DNA of 64,000 nucleotides from Panagrolaimus kolymaensis (taxonomy: Eukaryota; Nematoda; Chromadorea; Rhabditida; Panagrolaimidae): assembly GCA_028622995.1 (NCBI GenBank), contig JAJQJQ010000075.1, positions 1-64,000 of the forward strand. Reading direction: 5' to 3'. This document shows positions 10,035-21,043 of the stretch, piece after piece. Position 1 is the first letter of the stretch. Every line of letters starts with the position of its first letter. Made by a program: the position numbers and the translations under genes. The notes beneath the pieces are model-generated. The model saw nothing but the letters and a program-made list of their open reading frames with translations. It did no database searches and was not told where the DNA came from.

Positions 10035-11381
10035 ATGTCAAAGAACAACAACAAAAATGGAAATGGTAAAGAATTTCAAATGATTCTTCGTCGAGCTGCA
10101 TCACCAACATGTTTAGAAGTTCAAACCAATGCATCTGAAACTGGATTCAAAACAATCAAAACTGATAAAGGAAGCGAGCGAGATGCGTAAGCTGCTTACT
10201 TTTGTACTTCCAATAACCTTTAAACTTGTTCATTTTTTAGGAAAACTACAACGACGATCATTCAATCACCTATTCCTGTTACCGCTACACGTGCACAAAC
10301 AGCTCGAACTATTGTTGTTATGAGACATGGTGAACGAATGGATGATTTATTTGGTCGATGGTTTGAAAATTGTCAAGGCAAAAATGGAATTTATCGTCAA
10401 CGTGATCTCAATATGGTTAGTTAACTTTCGCACTTCTTCTGCTTTGCACATGCTTCCATGATACTTGTTTTATATGATTTCAACGATATCCTCTTTTTTA
10501 GCCCTCTGATGTTTCATCTCTCAATCGACCATTGCACGAATATGAATGTGATACATCTTTAACTGTACTTGGAAATGTATTAGCACAAAAAGTTGGACGT
10601 GCAATGTTTGTAAGTGGTCGGCCTCCAGATACTGTTTATTGTTCTCCATCATTTCGTTGTATTCAAACTGCTGCTGTAGCTGCTTCAATGTCTGGTAAAC
10701 CTTTCAAACTTCGAATTGAACCTGGTCTCTTTGAAAACACTGATTTATATCCTACTTCTCCACCTAAATTTCTTCGTGTTGATGTATTAAAGAAAGCTGG
10801 ATTTGATATCGATGAAGATTATACACCTTATTACAAGCTTAAAGATGTATGTTTACTTTTTTGGGTTCCCTTGTTTTATGTTTTGGTGGTATTTGTTATT
10901 TTCATTATGTTTTTTGGTGTATGTTTTGTATATTCGTTAGTCGCGTTTGCAAAGTTTACTTTGCTTCCTGTATCTTTTCACTTACCTAAACAATCCTTTG
11001 CTATATTCTCTTCATTTTCAGCTCTTTTCCTATCATGAACCCAATGGCAAATACAATGAACGCGTTCAATCAGCTCTTCAATACATCGTCAACAAATCAG
11101 CATCTGGTCGTGGAACCGTTTTGATTGCAGCTCATGCTTCAACCGTTGATATTGCTTATGGTCTATTTCATCCACGTTTTACTAAAGAACCTCGAAAAAC
11201 ATCTGCTAAGAATCTGATCGCTATCTCTGAACCTATTCCATACAGTGCAAATGTTACTTTTATGAGAACTAAAGATGATGAACAATGGAATTATATTCGT
11301 GAAGGAATTCCACCAATTACGTATCGAACATTTTCAAATCGTCTCAATCATGAATTTATTGAAAGAAATCATGCTCAATAA
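10035..11381 (+). CDS. Histidine phosphatase, UBASH3/TULA-like (phosphoglycerate-mutase fold)
   Basis: Four exons (10035-10186, 10241-10415, 10502-10846, 11022-11381) give 343 residues. The histidine-phosphatase domain starts about residue 73: catalytic RHGE at 79-82, followed by DDLFGRWF; then CSPSFRCIQTA, supplying the second conserved Arg; the later conserved His is in IAAHAST (about 262). The order and the RHGER..D..FG and DTVYCSPSFRCIQTA blocks match the C-terminal domain of UBASH3/TULA (ecdysteroid-phosphatase-like) proteins. The UBA and SH3 parts of the vertebrate proteins are absent; the N-terminus is a low-complexity Asn/Lys stretch, so it is a stand-alone phosphatase as in several nematode paralogues. 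There is no signal peptide, so it is probably cytosolic. The second intron uses a GTTAGT donor. The substrate cannot be told from sequence. Confidence 0.85.
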
Positions 11382-11757
11382 TGATATTTTGTAACTTTTA
11401 TAATTCGTATGTATGTAATTTTGCTTTTTAAGAAATAAAGGTTTTAGACATGACGAATTTTTTAAATTTCTTTTTCTCATAGTTACATTTGATTAGTTTT
11501 TTGTGTGTGTGAAGAAAAGGTCAAAAGCAAGTACATAGAAAATGGCATTTGATTAGACTACACTTAATTTAATTTTGTTTCATTCTTTTTTTATTGCTAA
11601 GCTACAAGGGAAAAGGAGTGATTCTCACGAGAGAAGAAAAGTTTTAGTTATCTTCGCTTCAAAAAGCGATACTGTAATAAGGTTACAAGCACTAATTAGA
11701 AAGGATGGAGACGACACACATTAACAAGTTAATTAAGCGATAGAAACGAGAAAAAAT
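11382..11757. other. Intergenic, tail-to-tail
   Basis: Holds the 3' UTR of the phosphatase gene (AATAAA near 11433) and presumably that of the converging 7-TM gene. Nothing else is seen. Confidence 0.5.
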
Positions 11758-12882
11758 TTAAGCTTGTTGTTGTTGAACCATTAATGGCCCAATTGGAACA
11801 CTTCCTGTTGTAGCGGTTGAAGCTACAGAATTTGATGGTGTTGGATGAATGAATTTTATGGGTTTTTGTTGGGACCTAAAAAACAATGTATTTTTATTAT
11901 GAAACAATTATTATCGTTAATTTGAAAGAAAGAAACCAACCATAAAATAATGAAAATTAAAAAGCTTCCAAGAAGAAGAATAATTTCTGCTACAATTGAA
12001 ACCATGCCAACCGTGGTTACTAAAGCGGGAAGGGATCGAAGACCATTTCGATATCTAAAAAAAAGTTTTATTTTTATGCAAAAATATTTATTTCAGAACT
12101 TTGAGAAAGAAAATTAGCAAAAAATAAATTCAAAAGATTTCGACCTTTGAAGCGGAAGAAATTTTTTTTAAATGTTTTTGCTTCAAAAGTAAAAATGTTT
12201 CAGTTTTTTTTCTTCATTTTTTGATTCTCGATTAATTAATTTTAACTTACTGTAAAAGCCCTGTAACAATAGCAATTCCATATTCCACCATAAAAACAAG
12301 GGAAATAAAAAGGCTGATCCAAGCATAATTCATTTGTTGACGCTTTTCATAATTTTTTACGCAACACGAAGAACTCACTGCAACTCCAAGAGAAATAACA
12401 AATGAAATAATATTTGTTACAATTAAAACAAGTCCAACAATTTCTAAGATATACCATTTTTCAAATTCCGAAAGTGCCAAAGCATAAATAGCAGAAATGA
12501 GAATTAAAAACATATAAAGCATGCTTGTAAAAGCTAACGAGTTTGCTGCAAATTGATTTCGGCATGAACTAAACATGCGTCCAAAACTCATAAAAAGAAT
12601 AAGTAAATTTTGGGTGCAATAGCATGCTTGAGAATAGGTTACATAAGCTTGATAATAATTATTGGTATTAATAAAGAAACTTGGAAGAAGATAGATAAGA
12701 CGAAAATAATTTAAAAACCAATACAACCCAAGCCCATAAATAAATGAAGAACGCCAAGATAAATTTTTGATGGAATTAGTTTTGGCAATAATAAAAATTC
12801 CAAAATTTGCAGTTATGAAAATTACAACGCAAAGTGCAATGGTGAAAATGAATGTAAGTTGAAGCATTTTTTTCTTCTCCAC
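11758..12882 (-). CDS. Seven-transmembrane protein, nematode chemoreceptor-like
   Basis: Exons 12251-12882, 11941-12054 and 11758-11875 encode 287 residues. Seven hydrophobic stretches are visible: about 8-33, 47-70, 85-105, 115-140, 145-172, 187-210 and 220-248. A short cytoplasmic tail is rich in Ser/Thr and ends in Gln (VQQQQA). Phases agree at both junctions. The build fits a small nematode-type G-protein-coupled receptor, but I see no diagnostic motif of a named chemoreceptor family, so another polytopic protein is possible. The second intron has a GTTGGT donor. The last transmembrane segment is encoded by the second exon. Its start codon lies close to the head of a 1.5-kb spacer before the SXP-like gene. 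Confidence 0.55.
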
Positions 12883-14404
12883 CTGTTGTTTGTTTGAGTT
12901 ATTTAATTTGAGACTACACAGCTGTCAAAAAATATATGTAAATCCAAAGATTCAAAAATTGAAGGTTAAAAAGTTAATGAAAACTCTCGATTTTTTTGAC
13001 CTAAAAATGCAAAAAATTTATAAAATAAAGTATGCAAGAAATTTTAACGGAAAGAGCTCGAGTATTTTTTGCTTTTGAAACGCATTCAAAAAAGAAAAAG
13101 TTTAAATATAAATTGCAATTGTGACTTCATTTTAAAATTTTCAAGATGCTTAGAAAATATACGGTAAATATAAAAAAAATTATAAAGAGATAAGCAAAAA
13201 AGTTCAAGAAATTCATGTCACAGTAAGAAGAAAAAAATTGTAAAATTACCGTATTTTTTGAAACTTTTTTTCTTTTTGATTCTAGCAAATCTCAGTTAAT
13301 AACTTTAGATATTTATATTTTTTTTAAACGCTAAAACAAAATTAAAAAAATAATTAAAGATAATTTAGTAAATAATTATGGCAGCAAATTATTTTTTTTA
13401 AAGCTAGCTTTCAACAAACCTTTGCTCTAAATTTTATGAAACTTTAACTAAACTCAAACAAATTAATTGAAAAACCTTTTTTTCTTTCTTTCCTTTTTAT
13501 ATAACAAAATAAACTTTTTTCTTTTATAATAAAAAAAGGTTAAAGAAAACCTAATACTTGGAAACATTTTTTTAAACACAATTATGAAATTATGCTCCCT
13601 TTTTTACCTTTAAGTTTTGCACACTAACGTACGTTGTCGCTTTATTATAACTTTGTGCCATAAAAATAAAAATATAAAAAAGTGCGCAAGTTCATTAGTT
13701 TTTCTGTGTGCTTTTGACGTGAGTGAGTCAAACCTATGTATGTAAGTAAATTTCCAAGGCATTTTTTCTTTTCCCAAAGGCATTTTTCATGGAAAAAAGT
13801 GAACATTTAAACATCGCTTTTATGTTGTGTTTTTGTTGCTAAATAAAGTTTTTTTGTAGCCATCTTTTTTTCATTATAAATGAATTGCATACTTGGAATT
13901 AATTTTTAAAAAGAAATTAAGTTTCAACTGTTTAAAAATAATAGAGCCATAAATTAAGGGATTTAAAGATTTATTACTGTAGGCTTTTCATACGTAAATA
14001 AATGCAATGCGTAAGTAATAAATTAAACTAATATTGGGTTTTTTGACATTTTGCATTTTTTTTCTCAAAAAAATTAGAAACCATTTACGCAAGAAAAAAT
14101 GTTTCGAAATTTTAAAAATATTTGAAGTTTGTAAAATAAAGTTTTATTAATTAGTTTTATAAAATTGATTGATATAAGCGGAAAAAAACTTTTCATAAAG
14201 CACTTTTTTGGCTTGTTCAATTTATTGATAATAAAAACTAAAAATAAGAAAAGAAGAGGTTGTATATTGTTGGGCGGTGGTCATATAGTTGCACCCAACT
14301 TCCACATTGTACAGATCTTTTTACACATGTGCCTGAAGCAATTTTCAAAGAAAAGAGTTTGTGATTGATAGCCATAAATATAAAAAGATAAAATCTTATA
14401 ATCC
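12883..14404. other. Intergenic, head-to-head
   Basis: AT-rich spacer between the divergent 7-TM and SXP/RAL-2-like genes, presumably holding both promoters. No motif was identified. Short frames here are composition-driven. Confidence 0.5.
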
Positions 14405-15259
14405 ATGGGAATGGGGCAACCAGGCAGCCATAATCCATTCCAAGGACATCCAAAGCAATTTGGTCAAAGACAATTTCAACCTATGCCTTTTTCATTCCAA
14501 CAAAATTCTCCACCTGTAGAACAACAGCAACAAAGAGTTGGAAATTCAATTCAACAAACAGCGACATCCTCTTCTGGTGGTGGTGGTGGTTCATTACCTA
14601 AATTTTTAGATGGAGCATCTGAAGAAATTATTACAGAGGTTAGATATTTTAATGTTTTTTTCCAAAATAAAAGTTTAAAAATATTTTTGTCAGTCGCCTC
14701 AGCATGAAAAATATTTAAATTAAATGTTTATTATTTTGAGTTACACCGGGAATTATTTTGAAACTTTGCTTCTTTTAACTCTAATTTAAAAAATGGATAT
14801 CCAAATTAAAGTTTATTAGTTTTTGTTTAAAAATGCAAAAAATAGAGAAGCAAAAATTAATTTTAGATTTTTTTACTTTTGTCAAAATTTTTATTTTTCT
14901 ATTTTTATTTTTTTTAGTTTAAACGAATCATTCGACAACCAAATGTCACCTACGATGATAAAATGAAGGAAGTGGAACAATTAGTTTCAAACAACCTCGA
15001 TGAAACTCATCGAAAATTATATCATCAATTTATGAATGAAACCGATAAAACTCAACAAACTAAAAGGGATGCCATTCATAAAACTGTGGAAGGAATGTCA
15101 GAGGAAGCTCAAAAACAATTCACTAAAATTTCTGCAATTTTACAAAATCCTAATTTCTCGTCTGAAGAAGAAAGATGGAATAAAATTTTAACCATTTATG
15201 GAAATTTGGAACCATCATTGAGAAATGAATTTGAAAATAAATTTAAGCCATTAGTCTAA
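14405..15259 (+). CDS. SXP/RAL-2-like (DUF148) protein
   Basis: Two exons, 14405-14638 and 14918-15259, give 191 residues. The first 65 are Gln/Gly/Pro-rich (QPGSHNPFQGHPKQFGQ, then a Gly run). After LPKFLDGASEEI comes a helical, charged region of about 125 residues with the spacing of the nematode SXP/RAL-2 family, small all-helical proteins known as secreted antigens of parasitic nematodes. The start is set by an in-frame TAA two codons before the ATG. There is no signal peptide, unusual for the family; a missed upstream exon cannot be joined because no acceptor lies between the stop and the ATG. The donor is GTTAGA. Family assignment rests on pattern only; metal or lipid binding is reported for some relatives, but nothing here shows it. 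Confidence 0.5.
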
Positions 15260-15654
15260 AAAATAATAACCTCTGAAATTTTTTTGTAAATATCTTAATT
15301 AATTATTTATTTATTTGCAAAATTATAAAATCTTTAATTATAATAAAAAATTTTTAAATGTCACACTTTTTTTTGGCTTTTTTAGTGAATCTTTTTTACT
15401 CAAAATAATTAAGATCCTTTGAACATTAGCAATCGTCATTGATATTGCTTGAAACAATATAACGATTCTTTTTTTCTTTTGCTTTTTGTATAAAATAGGT
15501 GAACATAATGAGGTATTATCAAACAGCTATCTAATTGCAATCAGTTTTTAGGGTGACGGAATGATATTTCTTATCTTCAAAAAAACATAAAATTATTTTT
15601 CTTAAAAAAGGGGAGAATTATTTTTCCATTATTTTTATTTTTGCTTATTAACAA
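15260..15654. other. Intergenic spacer
   Basis: 3' UTR of the SXP-like gene and promoter region of the C-type lectin. No distinct motif seen. Confidence 0.5.
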
Positions 15655-16802
15655 ATGGCTCTTAAACCAATTATTTTTCTTTTTATGTTTTTCCATTTTT
15701 CATTAAATCAACAACAATGTCCAGATGAAAGTTATTCATATCAATCAAAATGTTTTGTTTTTAATACAACCGATACAGGTTTTGCAACAGCAGAATTAAC
15801 TTGTCGAAATTTGGGAGGTCATTTAGCTTCAGTTCATGATGCGTTTACTAATGCTGTTTTGGGACGTAAGTTTCGAAAGACGCGGAAGATATGGTTGGAC
15901 ACCTCGAAATTTTTGGACGCATAAACCGACTCATGTTCTTTTTTTTATAGAAGAAGCTCAAAATTATTTTCATGCTGTGTCTGATTTTTGGATTGGAGCA
16001 GAAAAGCTTCAATTAAATTCAAATTGGAGTTGGACGGATGGAACATTATTTGATTTTAATAAGTGGAATTATGGTGAACCAAACAATCATACAGGAAATG
16101 ATTGTGGTGCTTTGTCTTGGATTAATGGATTTTGGAGTGCACAAAATTGTTTTAACCTTAAACCTTTTGTTTGTGCTGTTGATGCAAATATGTCAACCGC
16201 ATCAACACAAACTACCATGATAACGACATGGCCAGCATCCACATCGATTTCATCATCGGCTTCTAAAGCCTCTACATTATCTACAACACTATCAACATCC
16301 ACGACATCGACAACAAGCCATAATAATAGTAGAATTTGCCCATATGGATGGACTTATTTTCAACCTACGGGTTTTTGTTATGGCGAATTTAAAAATGTTG
16401 AAGTAAACTTTACTGTAGCAGAAAGTCGCTGTCAAAGTTTTGGTGCACATTTACCATCCGTTCATAGCATGGCAGAAGCGGATTTTCTTGGCAGTAAGAA
16501 TTAACCTTTTTTTAAATTTAAATTTTTCTTTCTATAGCCAATTATATTGACCCTCTTTTACGTGCGATTTGGATTGGTTTATATTCAGAATTTGAAGCGA
16601 GTGATTTTAAATGGACGGATAATACTCCAGTAGATTTTACTAACTGGGCTCCTGGTTGGCCTGCGTATAACTATGGAAATTGCGTAATAATGGTACATAT
16701 CAACCACATGGTAAAAGGAATTTTACTTTCATTGAAAACTTTCCATGCAGTGTGGTAATATTTACAGTGTGTGCAAAAAGTCGCCAACATTCTAATTATT
16801 AA
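15655..16802 (+). CDS. Secreted C-type lectin, two CTLDs with mucin-like linker; frame broken near 3' end
   Basis: Exons 15655-15865, 15951-16493 and 16538 onwards. A signal peptide (MALKPIIFLFMFFHF) is followed by CTLD 1 with its cysteines, WIGA, an EPN motif (GEPNN, typical of mannose-type Ca sites) and C-terminal FVCA. The usual WND is replaced by FWSA, so calcium binding may be weak. A linker of about 45 residues is almost all Ser/Thr. CTLD 2 starts at CPYGW and has WIGL and NW. In the last exon the frame changes near 16680-16690: the original frame stops at 16756-16758, whereas the expected CTLD ending (NFPCSVVIFTVCAKS) continues in another frame to a stop at 16800-16802. This is either an assembly indel or a young lesion that removes the last disulphide of CTLD 2. 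Such lectins act in nematode surface recognition and immunity. Confidence 0.8.
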
Positions 16803-17546
16803 ACCTATTACAAAATTAATTTTTATTACTTGACCATTTTTAAATTTTTTTTCATAGTAATAAAGAAAACTAGTAGCATGTTAAAATTTGTTTAAATAAA
16901 AAAATAAAACTATACAATAAACTTTCTCAATTTAAATCCTCTTTAGCTATGAAATTAATAAATTTGCACTTCACATTTTTTATAAATTTTTACTCAATGC
17001 ATTGATTATCATGGATGCTACTAAAGATATAAAATGTCGATTTGTGTATCCTTGTCGGTTATCTAAAGCTCATGATAACATTTTTATATGCCTAAAAGCA
17101 TTTTTGTCCCTTTTTAAGTAAACTTAATTATAAACAAAAATTAATTGTAGAATATTCGCAAGAAGTTTTATTTAATTTATTATACAAAAAATATTTAAAT
17201 CATGTTTTATTTATTTTTTGGGATCAATCCATTGAATCATAACTTAACCAACAAACAAATTATTTTTTTGATATACATAAAAAACAAAACAAAAAAAACC
17301 GTTTCCATTTAATAAAACAAAAATAATTAACAAAATACAAAAAAAATGACCCGTTAATTTAAAAAAAGGGGAAATTTGATTTCGAATTATGAATTCTTAA
17401 TAATTATTTTAATATTTTTCCCTTCAAAAAAACCAAAAACATGTTTCATTTTATAAGTCCTAATCCTGAAACAAAAATAACGAATATAAAAATTTTTTAT
17501 AATAGGACCATCGGGAATCAAAGGCATTGACAATTTGCATTTTTTT
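16803..17546. other. Intergenic, tail-to-tail
   Basis: Probable 3' UTRs of the lectin and egl-9. AT-rich; nothing else recognised. Confidence 0.5.
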
Positions 17547-20500
17547 TTAAATTTGATATTCAGGTTTAAAATCTCTTGGTGGAGGCGGCTCATCATCAAG
17601 ATTATCTTCAGCTGAACCAGTTGAAAATGAATCTGAATTAGTATTATCTCGAATTGAAGACATATGATGTCGAGGAATAAATGGCGAAGATGATCTTGCA
17701 CTTCCCAAACCTGAAGCTGCGGCTCCTGTGGCAATTCCAGGTGGTCCTCGAGATGGTGGTGGTTGAAATTCGGGAACTTTGGGTGAAATAAAGCTGGATG
17801 TAGCTGCAACCGGTTTAAATGCTGATGCTTTTGAAGACCATTCAGGCAATGCAGGAGCTCGAGATTTTATGGGCGACGAAGATGTCGTTGTTTCGGTGGA
17901 TGATGAACTACCTTCTTGTTTTCGCCGCCTCTCAAGCGCTTCCATTTTTTCTGCTTGATCAAAATACCATATTGTTATGGCATATCTGAAATTAAAAAGA
18001 AAATAAAGAAATTTCTGGTTGCTAATTATTTTTTCGTTCTATCCAAAATTTTAAAATACTAATTTCCGGAAGTTTTGTTTAATTTTCTTTATTTTTAAAC
18101 CTTTTTAAATTTTTTTTAAAGACTAAATCAATTTTTCTCTGTGGAATAAAAATTTAAAATTTTGGTATTTTAAGGAATTAAAAAATTTTTAAACATAAAA
18201 TATTTTTTTCACTGGGCGATTGATTTAATTCTGAAATATAATTTTAGAATCAAAAAATATTGTTTTTCACTTTGGACTGTTTTTTAAAGTTCTTGCATAA
18301 TTAAATTTATTTTGCTTACCGATGTCTAAAAACGGGTAGCACTTCATGTGGATTTCTTCGATCCGACCAAAAGAATACCAATCTATCAGCTTGAGGATCA
18401 ATATCCATAGGCACTAGGGAAGTTTCAGGATATAATCTTAGCGTTCCACCCTGTTCAGCTAATTTCCAATCTTCATTACAATAATATATGGAAGTTATGC
18501 ATCGTCCATCCCTCACTGGATTATCCACATGTTTAACATATCGAGTTCCATTGCCCGGGTAACAAGCTATCATGGCCCTGGATCTTCCAGAAATTGTATA
18601 TGGAGGAATTCGATCTCGAAAATGTACAATCACAGAATCAATCATAGAAATTAGGAGTCGCACTGTAACAGAATCTCTCGCACGTTCATCAGAACCATCA
18701 AACCAATAAATTTGATCGGAACGAATATCTTGTAATTGAGAATTATCTTTTCGATCCATTAATTGTCCAGCACTGAATAACCCACGCTCGTAAAGGCGCT
18801 CAACTTCGCTAAAAAAAATTATAAAAATTAAATATTTACAAAACTTAATTTATTCTTTATTAAAATTGTTGTTAGTTTCAAAGTGAATTTTTAAAATCTT
18901 TTTTTTAAGGAAGACATCGAAGGCAGAATAATGCGGTAATATTGGGAAGGATGACTTACCGATATGTATAACTACAATGGGTATCACCTAGAAAATGATC
19001 ACATACAGCCCAACCATATTCATTAAGGCCTCGAATAACATGCTCAGCCAAATACTAAAAAAAGAATAAATTTTTTTAAACTTTCGAATCTTTTGTGGGT
19101 TTTTTTTGAATTTTATTTTTATTAAATACAATTTTTTTGCCGTCTCAAATTAATATTTAAAAATAAAAGAAAAATCGCTGCTGATGAATTTTTTTATAAA
19201 TCTAAATTTTATTTATATTTTGATTTTTGGCATAAACCACAAAAACAATTCGTTGATTAATTGGTATTTGTTTTTAGATTTTCGATATTAAGAAAGGAGC
19301 AGGCAAGAAAGATTAAAAAAAACGCCCAAATAAATTTTCTTTTACTGTTACTGTAAAGAAAAATATATTATAAAATCATAATCATGAGTTAATTAGTTTT
19401 TATTACAGTAAAAAATATGACAAATTATTTCGCCTTTGCGATGATGGATGTCAAAAAAATGAACAGTTTATTCACCAAAAAAGTTAATTAATTTTAATTA
19501 TTAAAAAAAAAGAAAAAAAATGAACGGAGGCGTCGATTAAAAAAATTTGTTTTTTTCTAACAAGTTTATCCATTTTTAAATTTTTCCAACATATTTTTGT
19601 ATTTTTATTTAAAAAAAACATACCCTTAATCTCAATGCAATAGCTTGATGTTGATTTAATGCTAATCCGCTCGCAGCTAAAGATCTCATATGATCTTGTA
19701 AAGTTGATTTAAATAATGGATTTTTTGAATGATCTTTATACGTGATATGTGGATTCAAGGCTCGCTTTCGAGCAAATCTAGCTTCCATTATACTTGTTTT
19801 CGATGTTGAAGATGATTCTATAATTTGGATATCTGGATCATCCGTAGAATTATTTTCCACCACCACCAATTTTGCTGGAGAATTTGCTGTTTCTGTAAAT
19901 AAGAAACTTGTGTTTGTTAAATGTGAAAAAAAATGTTTGCAAAATTAATCAAATTTTTTTGTGGTTGGGTGAAGTTAAGTTTTTCGAAAAGTAGCTTTAA
20001 GAATTTAATTTTTAAAAAAAAGAGGGCAGTAAATTTTTTTTTGATTTTCGAGGCGATTGTTACTTACCATTGGATGGAGGAGAATTGCTTGAAGATGAAG
20101 TGGAATCCATGGAATTATTATTTTTATTATTTGATGACGCTGATGAAGAAGAAAAACTTGTCATTTTCACCCGTAAATCATGACATATTTGTTTATGCCG
20201 AGGTTGATCAGCTTTCTAAAAAAAATGATTAATCAGAATTAAAGAAAATGATAATAATCTCAATTAAAATTCTAAAATAATAGAAATGATTTGGAAAAAA
20301 CTAAGAATAAAAAAGAGTGAATTTCTGTTAGACAAATTTATGAATTAGCGTCATCAAAAAATGAATAAACGGGGATTTAAAAATTCGAGAAAATGGTTTT
20401 ATGCTTTTATGGTTTTATAAAAAGGTAAATAAAAGTGCGAATTTAAAAAACAAAAAAAGGAAATTTGATTAACAAAATATTGATAATCAAGGAAATTTAA

Positions 20501-21043
20501 ACTTTTTGAAAATTTTGGTATCGCTACGAAAAATTAATAAATATTGACTAAAGCAAGTTATTTAGAATTTTATTCCATTTTTGGTTTCATAACTTTATTT
20601 TAGATTATAAAATTTTTCAGAAGCTTGAAAAATTTGATTTCATCGTAAAAATTATTTAAATTTAATTAAGCCTTAGCAAATTTACACTTAGTCTGATGTT
20701 TGTTCGATAATTTTTTTTAAACACTAACATGATGTTCCTCAGAACAATATTTAGTTATTTTACAATCAGGACAATAAATAATATTATTAACAACATTATT
20801 CGTCGATGGAGAAATAATATTATTGCTTAATAATGATAATAATTTTCTTCCACAATAAAAGCATAAATCATTTTTAATTTGATTTTGTATTAATGTAACT
20901 AAAGCATTTTCCAATGATTTATTATTATTTTTATTTGGATTTAATAAATGTTCGGCCATTAAATTTGTTATTGGATTTATTGTTGTGGATGAAGAGGGTG
21001 GAGGCGAAGATGATATATCCATTGCTGCATGACTCGTCGTCAT
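17547..21043 (-). CDS. egl-9: HIF prolyl 4-hydroxylase EGL-9/EGLN (PHD2-like) with MYND zinc finger
   Basis: Six exons (20729-21043, 20068-20215, 19624-19892, 18960-19054, 18320-18808, 17547-17985) give 584 residues with consistent phases. It is the oxygen sensor that hydroxylates a HIF proline using Fe(II), O2 and 2-oxoglutarate, marking HIF for VHL-dependent destruction. An N-terminal MYND finger (CFYC..CPDC..YCSEEHH, completed across the first intron by HKQIC) is as in PHD2 and nematode EGL-9. The catalytic domain keeps His369-x-Asp371, His430 and the 2-oxoglutarate Arg439; the 61-residue His-His spacing and His+9 Arg equal those of human PHD2 (313/315/374/383), and the Tyr at +16 is kept (YY in CITSIYYCN). 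The C-terminal tail of about 130 residues is Pro/Ser-rich and disordered. The first intron has a GTTAGT donor. Confidence 0.95.
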
